From: Pseudomonas arsenicoxydans
Lineage (GTDB): Bacteria; Pseudomonadota; Gammaproteobacteria; Pseudomonadales; Pseudomonadaceae
Assembly (NCBI RefSeq): GCF_006438915.1
Contig: NZ_RCZE01000011.1
Span: 62,001 to 126,000 of the forward strand
Length of the DNA stretch: 64,000 nucleotides
Direction of reading: 5' to 3'
The first letter of the stretch is position 1. Each line of letters begins with the position of its first letter. The position numbers and the translations under genes were made by a program. Of the stretch, positions 55,452-62,750 are shown one piece after another. Under the pieces are notes generated by a model. The model made no database searches. It saw only the letters and a list, made by a program, of their open reading frames with translations, and was not told where the DNA came from.

Positions 55452-56576
55452 ATGCCCCTGCTCGAAACACCCTTCGCCCAACTCGACCTGATCCGTCAGC
55501 CAGAACAGCAGAACGAACCGCTGCAAGCGTTCGATGCCGCCGACGAATACCTGCTCAACCACCTCGCCGACCAACAGCCCTCGGCCGAGACTCGGGTACT
55601 GGTGTTGAACGACAGTTTTGGTGCATTGGCCGCCAGCCTCGCGGGCAAGGTCCGGGTGATCAGCAGTGGCGACTCGTTCCTGGCCTTTCAGGGACTGGAA
55701 AAAAATCTGATCCGTAACGGCCAGGCGTTTGACGCCGTGCCAAGCGTGCCCGCCAGCGAAGCGTTCAGTGGCCCGTTTGACCGGGTGTTGATCCGGGTGC
55801 CAAAAACCCTGGCGTTGCTGGAAGAACAACTGATTCGACTGCAAGGCCAACTGGCACCGGGCGCGCAGGTGATTGCAGCAGCGATGATCAAGCACCTGCC
55901 ACGGGCTGCCGGTGATCTGCTGGAACGCTATATCGGCCCGGTACAAGCTTCCCTGGCGGTGAAAAAGGCCCGCCTGTTGATCGCCATACCAGAAGCAAAA
56001 GCCCCGGTCGTGTCCCCCTACCCTTCGCGCTATCAGCTGGATGAACCCGCCATTGAACTGCTGAACCACGCCAATGTGTTCTGCCGCGAAGGGCTGGACA
56101 TCGGCACCCGGGCCTTTTTGCCGCACCTGCCGAAAAACCTCGGCACCGCGCGAGTCGCCGACCTCGGTTGTGGTAACGGCGTGCTGGCCATCGCCAGTGC
56201 GCTGCAAAACCCCGAGGCGCAGTACACGCTGGTGGACGAGTCGTTCATGGCGGTGCAATCGGCTGCCGAGAACTGGCGCGCCGCGCTGGGTGACAGAGCG
56301 GTCACTGTGCGGGCCGGCGACGGTCTGGCCGGGCAGGAAGCTCAATCCCTGGACGTGGTGTTGTGCAATCCGCCGTTCCATCAACAACAAGTCGTTGGCG
56401 ACTTTCTCGCCTGGCGCATGTTCCAGCAGGCCCGGGAGGCGCTGGTGGTGGGGGGCGCGCTGTACATCGTCGGCAACCGTCACCTGGGTTACCACAGCAA
56501 ACTCGCCCGGCTGTTTCGCGGCGTCGAACAAGTGGCCGCCACGCCAAAATTCGTGATTCTCAAAGCCCGCAAATAA
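55452..56576 (+). CDS. rlmG: 23S rRNA (guanine-1835-N2)-methyltransferase RlmG
   Basis: 374 residues. N-terminal substrate-binding half and a C-terminal SAM-dependent domain with DLGCGNGVLA and the catalytic NPPFH motif. It methylates G1835 of 23S rRNA. The 175-base leader carries a GTCCCGC/GCGGGAC hairpin (55387-55420). Converges with the DUF2474/cio genes across a terminator. Confidence 0.92.
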   Translation: MPLLETPFAQLDLIRQPEQQNEPLQAFDAADEYLLNHLADQQPSAETRVLVLNDSFGALAASLAGKVRVISSGDSFLAFQGLEKNLIRNGQAFDAVPSVPASEAFSGPFDRVLIRVPKTLALLEEQLIRLQGQLAPGAQVIAAAMIKHLPRAAGDLLERYIGPVQASLAVKKARLLIAIPEAKAPVVSPYPSRYQLDEPAIELLNHANVFCREGLDIGTRAFLPHLPKNLGTARVADLGCGNGVLAIASALQNPEAQYTLVDESFMAVQSAAENWRAALGDRAVTVRAGDGLAGQEAQSLDVVLCNPPFHQQQVVGDFLAWRMFQQAREALVVGGALYIVGNRHLGYHSKLARLFRGVEQVAATPKFVILKARK

Positions 56577-56587
56577 ACCGGAAAAAA

Positions 56588-56608
56588 AACCCTCCATGCG
56601 GGAGGGTT
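56588..56608 (-). terminator. Terminator of the cioAB-DUF2474 operon
   Basis: AACCCTCC-ATGCG-GGAGGGTT perfect stem. The T run follows on the minus strand (TTTTTTTTCC), so it ends the leftward operon; rlmG transcripts meet it without a T run. Confidence 0.8.
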
Positions 56609-56644
56609 GTGAATCCGTGCCTCCAAGGCAACGGGATGGGATCT

Positions 56645-56812
56645 TCAGTGGGTGGTCAGGCCTGCCGCATTCATGAACATGCGCATCAGACTGGCCACGA
56701 TAAACAGGGCGCCGACGCTACCGGCCCAGATCAGGGCCAGCCATCCAAGCCGCTGCAACAGCGGTTTTTTTTCGGCATCTTCAATGTCGTGCAGGGAATG
56801 TTTACCGGTCAT
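56645..56812 (-). CDS. DUF2474 family small membrane protein
   Basis: 55 residues from ATG 56812. One membrane segment (LGWLALIWAGSVGALFIVASLM) and a charged N-terminus. DUF2474 proteins accompany cyanide-insensitive bd oxidases, and by analogy with CydX it may stabilise CioAB. GAGGA precedes the ATG. It is 68 bases after cioB on the same strand, with a single REP unit between. Confidence 0.8.
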   Translation of the reverse strand: MTGKHSLHDIEDAEKKPLLQRLGWLALIWAGSVGALFIVASLMRMFMNAAGLTTH

Positions 56813-56851
56813 TGCATCGATCCTCAGGTAGATCAATGGCGCCTTTCAGGG

Positions 56852-56879
56852 CGCCATCGCGAGCACGCTCGCTCCCACA
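56852..56879. repeat. Single REP unit between cioB and the DUF2474 gene
   Basis: GCCATCGCGAGCACGCTCGCTCCCACA, one unpaired unit of the REP type, preceded by a small GGCGCC hairpin. Confidence 0.75.
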
Positions 56880-56880
56880 G

Positions 56881-57888
56881 TTAGTGATAACCGTCTTCGT
56901 GGGTGACCTTGCCGCGGAACACGTAGTAGCTCCAGAAGGTGTAGCCCAGGATGAACGGGATGATGAATAACGTGCCCACCAGCATGAAGCCCTGGCTTTG
57001 CGGTGGCGCGGCGGCGTCCCAGATCGAGATCGACGGTGGCACGATGTTCGGCCACAGGCTGATACCCAGACCGCTGTAGCCAAGGAAGATCAGCACCAGC
57101 GTCAACAGGAACGGCGTGTAGTGCGCATTGCGGGCGACGGCGCGGATCAAACCGTACATGGTCACCAGCACCAGAATCGGCACCGGCATGAACCAGAACA
57201 GATTGGGCAGCGTGAACCAGCGGGCGGCGATTTCAGCGTGGGCCAAGGGCGTCCAGATGCTGACGATACCGATCACCGCCAACACCACGAAGGCCAGCGG
57301 CCGCGCCAGGTCGTGCATCTGCTCTTGCAACTTGCCTTCGGTCTTCATTATCAGCCATGTGCAACCGAGCAGCGCATAAGCCACCACCAGCGCCACACCG
57401 CAAAACAGGGTGAACGGCGTCAGCCAGTCCAGTGAGCCACCGGCGAACTGGCGATTGACCACTGGCAACCCATCAATGAAGGCGCCCAATGCCACGCCCT
57501 GGAAGAAGGTCGCGGTGACGGAGCCGCCGATGAAGGCCTTGTCCCAGAGGTGGCGCTTGTCGTCCCTGGCCTTGAAGCGAAACTCGAAGGCCACGCCCCG
57601 GAAGATCAAGCCGATCAGCATCAGGATCAGCGGCAGGTACAACGCCGAAAGCACCACCGAATAGGCCAGCGGGAAAGCGCCAAACAACGCGGCACCGCCC
57701 AGTACCAGCCAGGTTTCATTACCGTCCCAGACCGGGGCGACCGTGTTCATCATCACATCACGGTCGGTCTTGCCCGGGATGAACGGGAAGAGAATCCCGA
57801 TCCCCAGGTCGAAACCGTCCATGACCACGTACATCATGATGCCGAAGATGATGATCACGGCCCAGATCAGCGGAAGATCAATACCCAT
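56881..57888 (-). CDS. cioB: Cyanide-insensitive oxidase subunit II CioB
   Basis: 335 residues, CydB/CioB family with about nine membrane segments. N-terminal MGIDLPLIWAVIIIFGIMMYVVMDGFDLGIGIL pattern, with GNETWLVLGGAALFGAFP. Second subunit of the quinol oxidase; the gene starts three bases after cioA. The ending TFWSYYVFRGKVTHEDGYH is typical of CioB. Confidence 0.92.
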   Translation of the reverse strand: MGIDLPLIWAVIIIFGIMMYVVMDGFDLGIGILFPFIPGKTDRDVMMNTVAPVWDGNETWLVLGGAALFGAFPLAYSVVLSALYLPLILMLIGLIFRGVAFEFRFKARDDKRHLWDKAFIGGSVTATFFQGVALGAFIDGLPVVNRQFAGGSLDWLTPFTLFCGVALVVAYALLGCTWLIMKTEGKLQEQMHDLARPLAFVVLAVIGIVSIWTPLAHAEIAARWFTLPNLFWFMPVPILVLVTMYGLIRAVARNAHYTPFLLTLVLIFLGYSGLGISLWPNIVPPSISIWDAAAPPQSQGFMLVGTLFIIPFILGYTFWSYYVFRGKVTHEDGYH

Positions 57889-57891
57889 GAC

Positions 57892-59328
57892 TCAAATCTC
57901 CTTGGTCAGGCTGTGGTCACTGTCGGCGCCATCATCATCAGCGGCGGACAGCGGACGGGCCGGTGTGCGTTTCTGCCCAGGCCCACCGTCGTTGGTTTCC
58001 TTGCCTTCGTCGATCTTCGGCCCTTTGCGCACCAGGCGCATCATGTAGCCCAGGCCCGCACCGAACAGCGCGAAATACACCACCACGAACAGAATCAACG
58101 TGATGCTCATCTGCATGAAACTATGGTTGGAAGAGGCGTCCGCCGTACGCATCAAACCGTACACCACCCACGGCTGACGACCGATTTCGGTGGTAAACCA
58201 ACCCGCGAGTATCGCGATCAGGCCCGACGGCCCCATCCACAACGCCAGGTAAAGGAACGGTCGCGAGGTGTAGAGCTTGTCACTCTTGCGCAGCCAAAGG
58301 CTCCACAACCCGGTGAAGATCATCAGGAAGCCGAGGCCAACCATGATCCGGAACGACCAGAACACGATGGTCGAATTGGGCCGGTCTTCAGGCGGAAACT
58401 CCTTGAGCGCCGGGACTTGCTTGTCCAGCGAGTGAGTGAGAATCAGGCTGCCCAGATAAGGAATCTCGACGGCAAATTTGGTTTTCTCGGCTTTCATGTC
58501 CGGCCAGCCGAACAGGATCAGCGGCGTCGGTTCATCGCCGATGTTTTCCCAGTGCCCTTCGATCGCCGCGATTTTCGCCGGCTGATGCTTGAGGGTATTG
58601 AGGCCGTGGAAATCGCCGATGACGGCTTGAATCGGTGCCACGATCAAGGCCATCCACATGGCCATCGACAGCATGGTGCGGATCGCCGGGTTGTCCTTGC
58701 CGCGCAGCAAGTGCCAGGCCGCCGAAGAGCCGACGAAGAACGCAGTGGCGACGAATGCCGCCGTCGCCATGTGCATCAGACGGTACGGGAATGACGGGTT
58801 GAAGATCACCGCCAGCCAGTCGGTGGGGATCACCTGACCGTTGACGATTTCGAAACCCTGCGGCGTTTGCATCCAGCTGTTGGAGGCCAGGATCCAGAAG
58901 GTCGAGATCAGCGTGCCGATCGCCACCATAACGGTGGCGAAGAAGTGCAGCTTGCGCCCGACCTTGTTCCAGCCAAACAGCATGACCCCAAGGAAACCGG
59001 CTTCGAGGAAGAACGCGGTCAACACCTCGTAGGTTAGCAATGGCCCGGTCACCGAGCCAGCGAAGTCCGAGAAACGGCTCCAGTTGGTGCCGAACTGATA
59101 AGCCATCACCAGGCCGGAAACCACGCCCATGCCGAAGTTGACGGCAAAAATCTTCGACCAGAAGTGATAAAGGTCGCGGTAAGTGTCGTTATGGGTTTTC
59201 AGCCACAAACCTTCGAGCACCGCCAGGTAACTCGCCAGGCCAATGGTGATGGCCGGAAACAGAATGTGAAAAGAAATGGTAAACGCGAACTGCATTCGGG
59301 CGAGATCAAGTGCCTCTAAACCGAACAT
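57892..59328 (-). CDS. cioA: Cyanide-insensitive oxidase subunit I CioA
   Basis: 478 residues. Heme-ligand region DLARMQFAFTISFHILFP, GRQPW motif near residue 390 and a short Q-loop, which separates the cyanide-insensitive branch from E. coli CydA. It oxidises ubiquinol and reduces oxygen without pumping protons. Start at 59328 has GAGGAAG. It leads the cioA-cioB-DUF2474 operon behind an ANR-like box. Confidence 0.93.
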   Translation of the reverse strand: MFGLEALDLARMQFAFTISFHILFPAITIGLASYLAVLEGLWLKTHNDTYRDLYHFWSKIFAVNFGMGVVSGLVMAYQFGTNWSRFSDFAGSVTGPLLTYEVLTAFFLEAGFLGVMLFGWNKVGRKLHFFATVMVAIGTLISTFWILASNSWMQTPQGFEIVNGQVIPTDWLAVIFNPSFPYRLMHMATAAFVATAFFVGSSAAWHLLRGKDNPAIRTMLSMAMWMALIVAPIQAVIGDFHGLNTLKHQPAKIAAIEGHWENIGDEPTPLILFGWPDMKAEKTKFAVEIPYLGSLILTHSLDKQVPALKEFPPEDRPNSTIVFWSFRIMVGLGFLMIFTGLWSLWLRKSDKLYTSRPFLYLALWMGPSGLIAILAGWFTTEIGRQPWVVYGLMRTADASSNHSFMQMSITLILFVVVYFALFGAGLGYMMRLVRKGPKIDEGKETNDGGPGQKRTPARPLSAADDDGADSDHSLTKEI

Positions 59329-59490
59329 AAGTCTTCCTCTGTCAGGTAATACGGCTGCTGGCTGGAAGCCTGCACCCAACGGCCCCCACGGCTATGGAGT
59401 GCGGCGAATTCGAATTCGTTCTTTTTATTGAAAGCCGCACAACGCAGGGAGTCTGGCCAGATGGCCGCCGGATCAATTCCTGGTGGGGTT

Positions 59491-59504
59491 TTGATCTGGG
59501 TCAA
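59491..59504. promoter_or_regulatory. ANR/FNR-type box upstream of cioA
   Basis: TTGAT-CTGG-GTCAA, a near-perfect ANR site (read on the other strand TTGAC-N4-ATCAA), 163 bases before cioA. In P. aeruginosa ANR represses cioAB at low oxygen. The gap 59329-59812 otherwise holds the REP at 59608 and no recognised gene. Confidence 0.7.
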
Positions 59505-59607
59505 TCATCGTTGAAAGAGTAGTCCCATTTCCGGGGATGAACCGCGTGGTCTTTTGCCGCGTGACAAGTTGCCTCATGGCGATCGTTACAGGCAGACACA
59601 TTTCCCC

Positions 59608-59694
59608 TGTGGAGCGAGCCTGTTCGCGAAGCGGTGTGTCAGGCAGTTCGGTATCGACTGATAGGCGGCCATCGCGAGCAAGCTCGCTCCCACA
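59608..59694. repeat. REP inverted pair, diverged
   Basis: 87-bp pair with TGTGGAGCGAGCCTGTTCGCGA left arm and a GCGAGCAAGCTCGCTCC right arm; more diverged than the other copies. Confidence 0.8.
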
Positions 59695-59812
59695 GGGGGA
59701 ATGGGCGTGATTTCAAGATCGGTGTCTAGCTAACTATATTTTCGGTGGCTGCAACTTCTGGTTACAGGTTGGTGATAACCTCGCCCTTCCCCTCTCCCAG
59801 ATTTCCCCGCAG

Positions 59813-61051
59813 ATGCCCAGCCAAGAGCCCTTGCTGTTACGTCATCACCGTCCTTTCATCGCGTTCTGGCTGGCTCGGGTGTTCACCGCCAGTGGTTTTC
59901 AGATGCTCACCGTGGCCATTGGCTGGAACCTGTACCAGCTGACCGGCAACGTGCTCGATCTGGGCCTGGTGGGGTTGGTGGAATTTGCCCCGCGCGTGCT
60001 GTTCATGCTGCACACCGGGCACGTCGCGGACCGTTATGACCGGCGCAAAGTCGCGGCGATCTGCCAGTCGCTGCAAGCGTTGATCGCCCTGTCGCTGGCC
60101 ATCGGCAGCGCCACCGATCACGTCACCCGCGAGATGATCTTCATCCTCGCGTTCCTGCTCGGCGCTGCGCGCTCTTTCGAAATGCCCACCACCCAGGCCC
60201 TGTTGCCGAGCATCGTGCCCAGTGCGCTGTTTCCTCGCGCGGTGGCCGCCGCCCAATCGGCGCAGCAGTCAGCCACTATCGTCGCCCCGGCGCTCGGCGG
60301 TTTGCTCTACGCCTTCGGCAGCGTCTGGGTGTATGGCCCGACCGTGATCCTCTACATCATTGCCTGTGGGTTGATGCTCAACTTGCCGAGCCGGCAGACG
60401 CCGCTGAACAAGGGCAAGGCGACGCTGAATTCGCTGCTGGCGGGCATCCGCTTCATTCGCAGTCGCCCGGACATTCTCGGGGCGATTTCTCTGGACCTGT
60501 TTGCGGTCTTGCTCGGCGGCGCCACGGCGCTGCTGCCGGTGTTTGCCAAGGACATCCTGCTGACCGGCCCGTGGGGACTGGGCCTGCTGCGTTCTGCGCC
60601 AGCCGTCGGTGCGCTGATGATGTCGCTGTTCCTGGCGCGGTTCGCGGTTGAACGCAACGTCGGACGGGTGATGTTCACCGCTGTCGGTGTGTTCGGCGTC
60701 GCCACCATCGCCTTCGGTCTGTCGACCTCTTTCTGGTTCTCGCTGGCGGTGCTGGTGGTGCTGGGCGCGGCCGACATGATCAGCATGGTGATCCGCGCCT
60801 CGTTCGTGCAGTTGGAAACTCCGGACGAAATGCGCGGCCGGGTCAGCGCCGTGAACGGCCTGTTCATCGGCGCGTCGAACCAGTTGGGCGAATTCGAATC
60901 CGGGCTGACCGCCCACTGGTTCGGCACCGTGCCGGCGGTGGTCATGGGCGGGATCGGCACGCTGGTGGTCACCGGGGCCTGGGTGAAACTGTTCCCGACC
61001 CTGGCCAACCGCGACCGCATGCATATGCCGGTGGAGGAAGTGAAGGTCTGA
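59813..61051 (+). CDS. MFS transporter (DHA3/EntS-like exporter)
   Basis: 412 residues, twelve membrane segments. N-terminal FIAFWLARVFTASGFQMLTVAIGWNLYQLTGN and VADRYDRRKV (MFS loop 2-3) place it with the EntS-type DHA3 family, usually drug or siderophore exporters. No siderophore genes lie beside it, so substrate is unknown. The ribosome site is weak. It is followed by the orphan antitoxin gene. Confidence 0.8.
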   Translation: MPSQEPLLLRHHRPFIAFWLARVFTASGFQMLTVAIGWNLYQLTGNVLDLGLVGLVEFAPRVLFMLHTGHVADRYDRRKVAAICQSLQALIALSLAIGSATDHVTREMIFILAFLLGAARSFEMPTTQALLPSIVPSALFPRAVAAAQSAQQSATIVAPALGGLLYAFGSVWVYGPTVILYIIACGLMLNLPSRQTPLNKGKATLNSLLAGIRFIRSRPDILGAISLDLFAVLLGGATALLPVFAKDILLTGPWGLGLLRSAPAVGALMMSLFLARFAVERNVGRVMFTAVGVFGVATIAFGLSTSFWFSLAVLVVLGAADMISMVIRASFVQLETPDEMRGRVSAVNGLFIGASNQLGEFESGLTAHWFGTVPAVVMGGIGTLVVTGAWVKLFPTLANRDRMHMPVEEVKV

Positions 61052-61107
61052 AGCAGGTGCCTGGCACAAATTTGCCGACCAGGTGCAATACATAGATACC
61101 GCATCAG

Positions 61108-61128
61108 GTGTAATGTATCGCCTTACAC
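61108..61128. promoter_or_regulatory. Putative operator of the HigA-like gene
   Basis: GTGTAA-TGTATCGCC-TTACAC, six-base perfect arms, 26 bases before the start at 61154; GATAC/GTATC arms nest around it. Typical placing for an autoregulated antitoxin operator. Confidence 0.5.
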
Positions 61129-61153
61129 TTGTTCCGTAATCAAGAGGCAGGCA

Positions 61154-61441
61154 ATGCCCATGCACAACCCGCCACACCCTGGCGAAACACTCTTGATGGA
61201 TGTATTACCTGAACTCGGCATCAGCGTCACGGAACTGGCCCGTCATCTTGGTTTTGCACGACCGCACCTTTCTCGGGTTCTGCATGGCCACGCACCCATC
61301 AGCCCGGATCTGGCCGTGCGCCTGGAGCGGGCAGGGATTGGCAAGGCTCGCATGTGGCTAGGGGTTCAGACTGATTACGATCTCTGGCAAGCGGAGCAGC
61401 GCGAACAACCGGCGATCAAGCCCATCGCCATCCACGCCTGA
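61154..61441 (+). CDS. HigA-family antitoxin / XRE regulator without visible toxin
   Basis: 95 residues. N-terminal NPPHPGETLLMDVLPELGISVTELARHLGFARPHLSRVLHGHAPIS is the HigA signature with an XRE helix-turn-helix; the C-terminus LWQAEQREQPAIKPIAIHA is variable. The 102 bases upstream are too short and contain no HigB-like toxin, and the next gene downstream is on the other strand, so it is orphan here. It may act as a stand-alone repressor through the operator at 61108. Confidence 0.82.
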   Translation: MPMHNPPHPGETLLMDVLPELGISVTELARHLGFARPHLSRVLHGHAPISPDLAVRLERAGIGKARMWLGVQTDYDLWQAEQREQPAIKPIAIHA

Positions 61442-61448
61442 CATCTCC

Positions 61449-62000
61449 TCACGCCAGCATCTCCCCCGCCACCGCCATGCGTGTGGCTTTGCCGCAGAGC
61501 TGTTCCACCAGTGTCAGGGCAAATGCCAAGGCGGCCCCGGAACCCTGGGCGGTCACGCAGTTGCCGTCGACCACCACCGGTTGGTCGATGAAGTTGCAAC
61601 CTGACAGCTGATGGCTGGCGGAGGGCAGGCACGTCATGCGCCGCTGACGCAATACGCCGAAGTGTTGCAGCGCGACCGCCGGGGCCTCGGCGATGCCTGC
61701 GAACAGGCGCCCGGCGGCGGCTTGATCCTTGATCAGTTGTTGCAGGGGTTGATGGGCCGCCAGGTGTTGCGCGCCCACGGCGCCGCCCGGCAAGGCGATC
61801 AGGTCGAACGGCTGGGCCAGCAAGTCGACCAGCATGGCATCGGCCGTCAGCCGGGTGCCACGGGCACAGGTGAGCATGCGCCGCCCCTCGATGCTGGCCA
61901 CCACCACTTCAACCTTGGCGCGGCGCAGCACATCGACGAGGGTTACTGTTTGCAGGTCATCGATGCCCTCGGCGAGGGTAATCAGAGCTCTAAAGGTCAT
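61449..62000 (-). CDS. DJ-1/PfpI family protein lacking the catalytic cysteine
   Basis: 183 residues, YajL-like. Glu in VTLAEG-type N-terminus (LITLAEGIDDLQ) and a C-terminal AQGSGAALAFALTLVEQLCG. Where family members have the nucleophilic elbow AICAAP, this has AGIAEAP, so the Cys is Ala. I read this on the DNA; it is not a frameshift. Deglycase-type activity is therefore doubtful; a binding or regulatory role is possible. Start at 62000 (MTFRAL). Confidence 0.8.
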   Translation of the reverse strand: MTFRALITLAEGIDDLQTVTLVDVLRRAKVEVVVASIEGRRMLTCARGTRLTADAMLVDLLAQPFDLIALPGGAVGAQHLAAHQPLQQLIKDQAAAGRLFAGIAEAPAVALQHFGVLRQRRMTCLPSASHQLSGCNFIDQPVVVDGNCVTAQGSGAALAFALTLVEQLCGKATRMAVAGEMLA

Positions 62001-62080
62001 GGGGGCAGTCCACAGAATGATCTTTAAAGCGTAGTCAGCTTTCCTGACGCATGTTCGAGCGCAGCCGTTACTTGCTGCCG

Positions 62081-62536
62081 TTATTTGATGTAGAGCTGCG
62101 TCGACATCGTGTTGCCCGGCGGGTTGATCGAGGTGTTGCTGAAGGTGAAGTTGCCGCTCTGCTTGCCGTCCAGGTCCATGACGTACAGATAGCCGACGGT
62201 TTTTCTCCCGACAGTACACTCGGTCAGGTTACCGGTATCAAACGCACACACCGGCGTGCGTGTGCCGTTCACTTCGAACCCGTCCAGTGCGACATACGCC
62301 TGACGGCCATAGCCGACCTCCAGCACGTAGACCTTGATGTGCGGTCCGCTGTGGTCGCAGCGCGTCTGGTCCTGCCCCTCGGCGATGTCTTCAAACCCGC
62401 AACCGGGCGATTCGACCTTGAGCACTTTCAGCTGGCTCAACGCTGGCGCCATCGCAGCCGAGGCGTTTTGCGCCCCCAGCAACATGGCCATCACGACGCC
62501 AATCACGGCGATCACACGCGTTTTCATGCAATACAT
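62081..62536 (-). CDS. Secreted DUF4879-like protein
   Basis: 151 residues from ATG 62536, or 148 from ATG 62527. Signal peptide ending in NASAA. The mature part has QLKVLKVESPGCGFEDIAEGQDQTRC-like and VCAFDTGNLTEC cysteine pairs and a beta-rich C-terminus (GNFTFSNTSINPPGNTMSTQLYIK-like). I associate this with DUF4879 from memory, not from a search. Extracellular or periplasmic; function unknown. The 5' leader GGGGGT is only a weak ribosome site. Confidence 0.6.
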   Translation of the reverse strand: MYCMKTRVIAVIGVVMAMLLGAQNASAAMAPALSQLKVLKVESPGCGFEDIAEGQDQTRCDHSGPHIKVYVLEVGYGRQAYVALDGFEVNGTRTPVCAFDTGNLTECTVGRKTVGYLYVMDLDGKQSGNFTFSNTSINPPGNTMSTQLYIK

Positions 62537-62750
62537 AACTACCCCCAAAATCAGCGCGCAGTATGGCTCACTTCGCTTGACGGCAAAACATCGACGACGA
62601 TCGCAGCCATAAGCAGCCATAACCCCACGCTGCTGGTATGATGCGCGGCTTTTTCCGGCCCACAGTAATTTCCCAGGCGCGTTCAGCGGTCTGTGCTTTG
62701 CTGTTGAGGTCGATACATTCACGGCGCCGGGCGCGCCACGGGGAGCAGAC

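Noticed and set aside
57550..58794. 414-codon open frame on the plus strand
   Set aside because: Complement of cioAB with the same antisense composition; cioAB is unmistakable.
59316..59504. 62-codon frame overlapping the cioA start
   Set aside because: It runs across the ANR-like box and overlaps cioA's start; no family recognised and no convincing ribosome site.
61052..61153. higB toxin gene upstream of the HigA-like gene
   Set aside because: Only 102 bases are available and no frame resembles a RelE/HigB toxin.
62537..62750. Purine riboswitch before the NCS2 permease
   Set aside because: I could not find a purine aptamer with its conserved three-way junction; the region looks like an ordinary leader.
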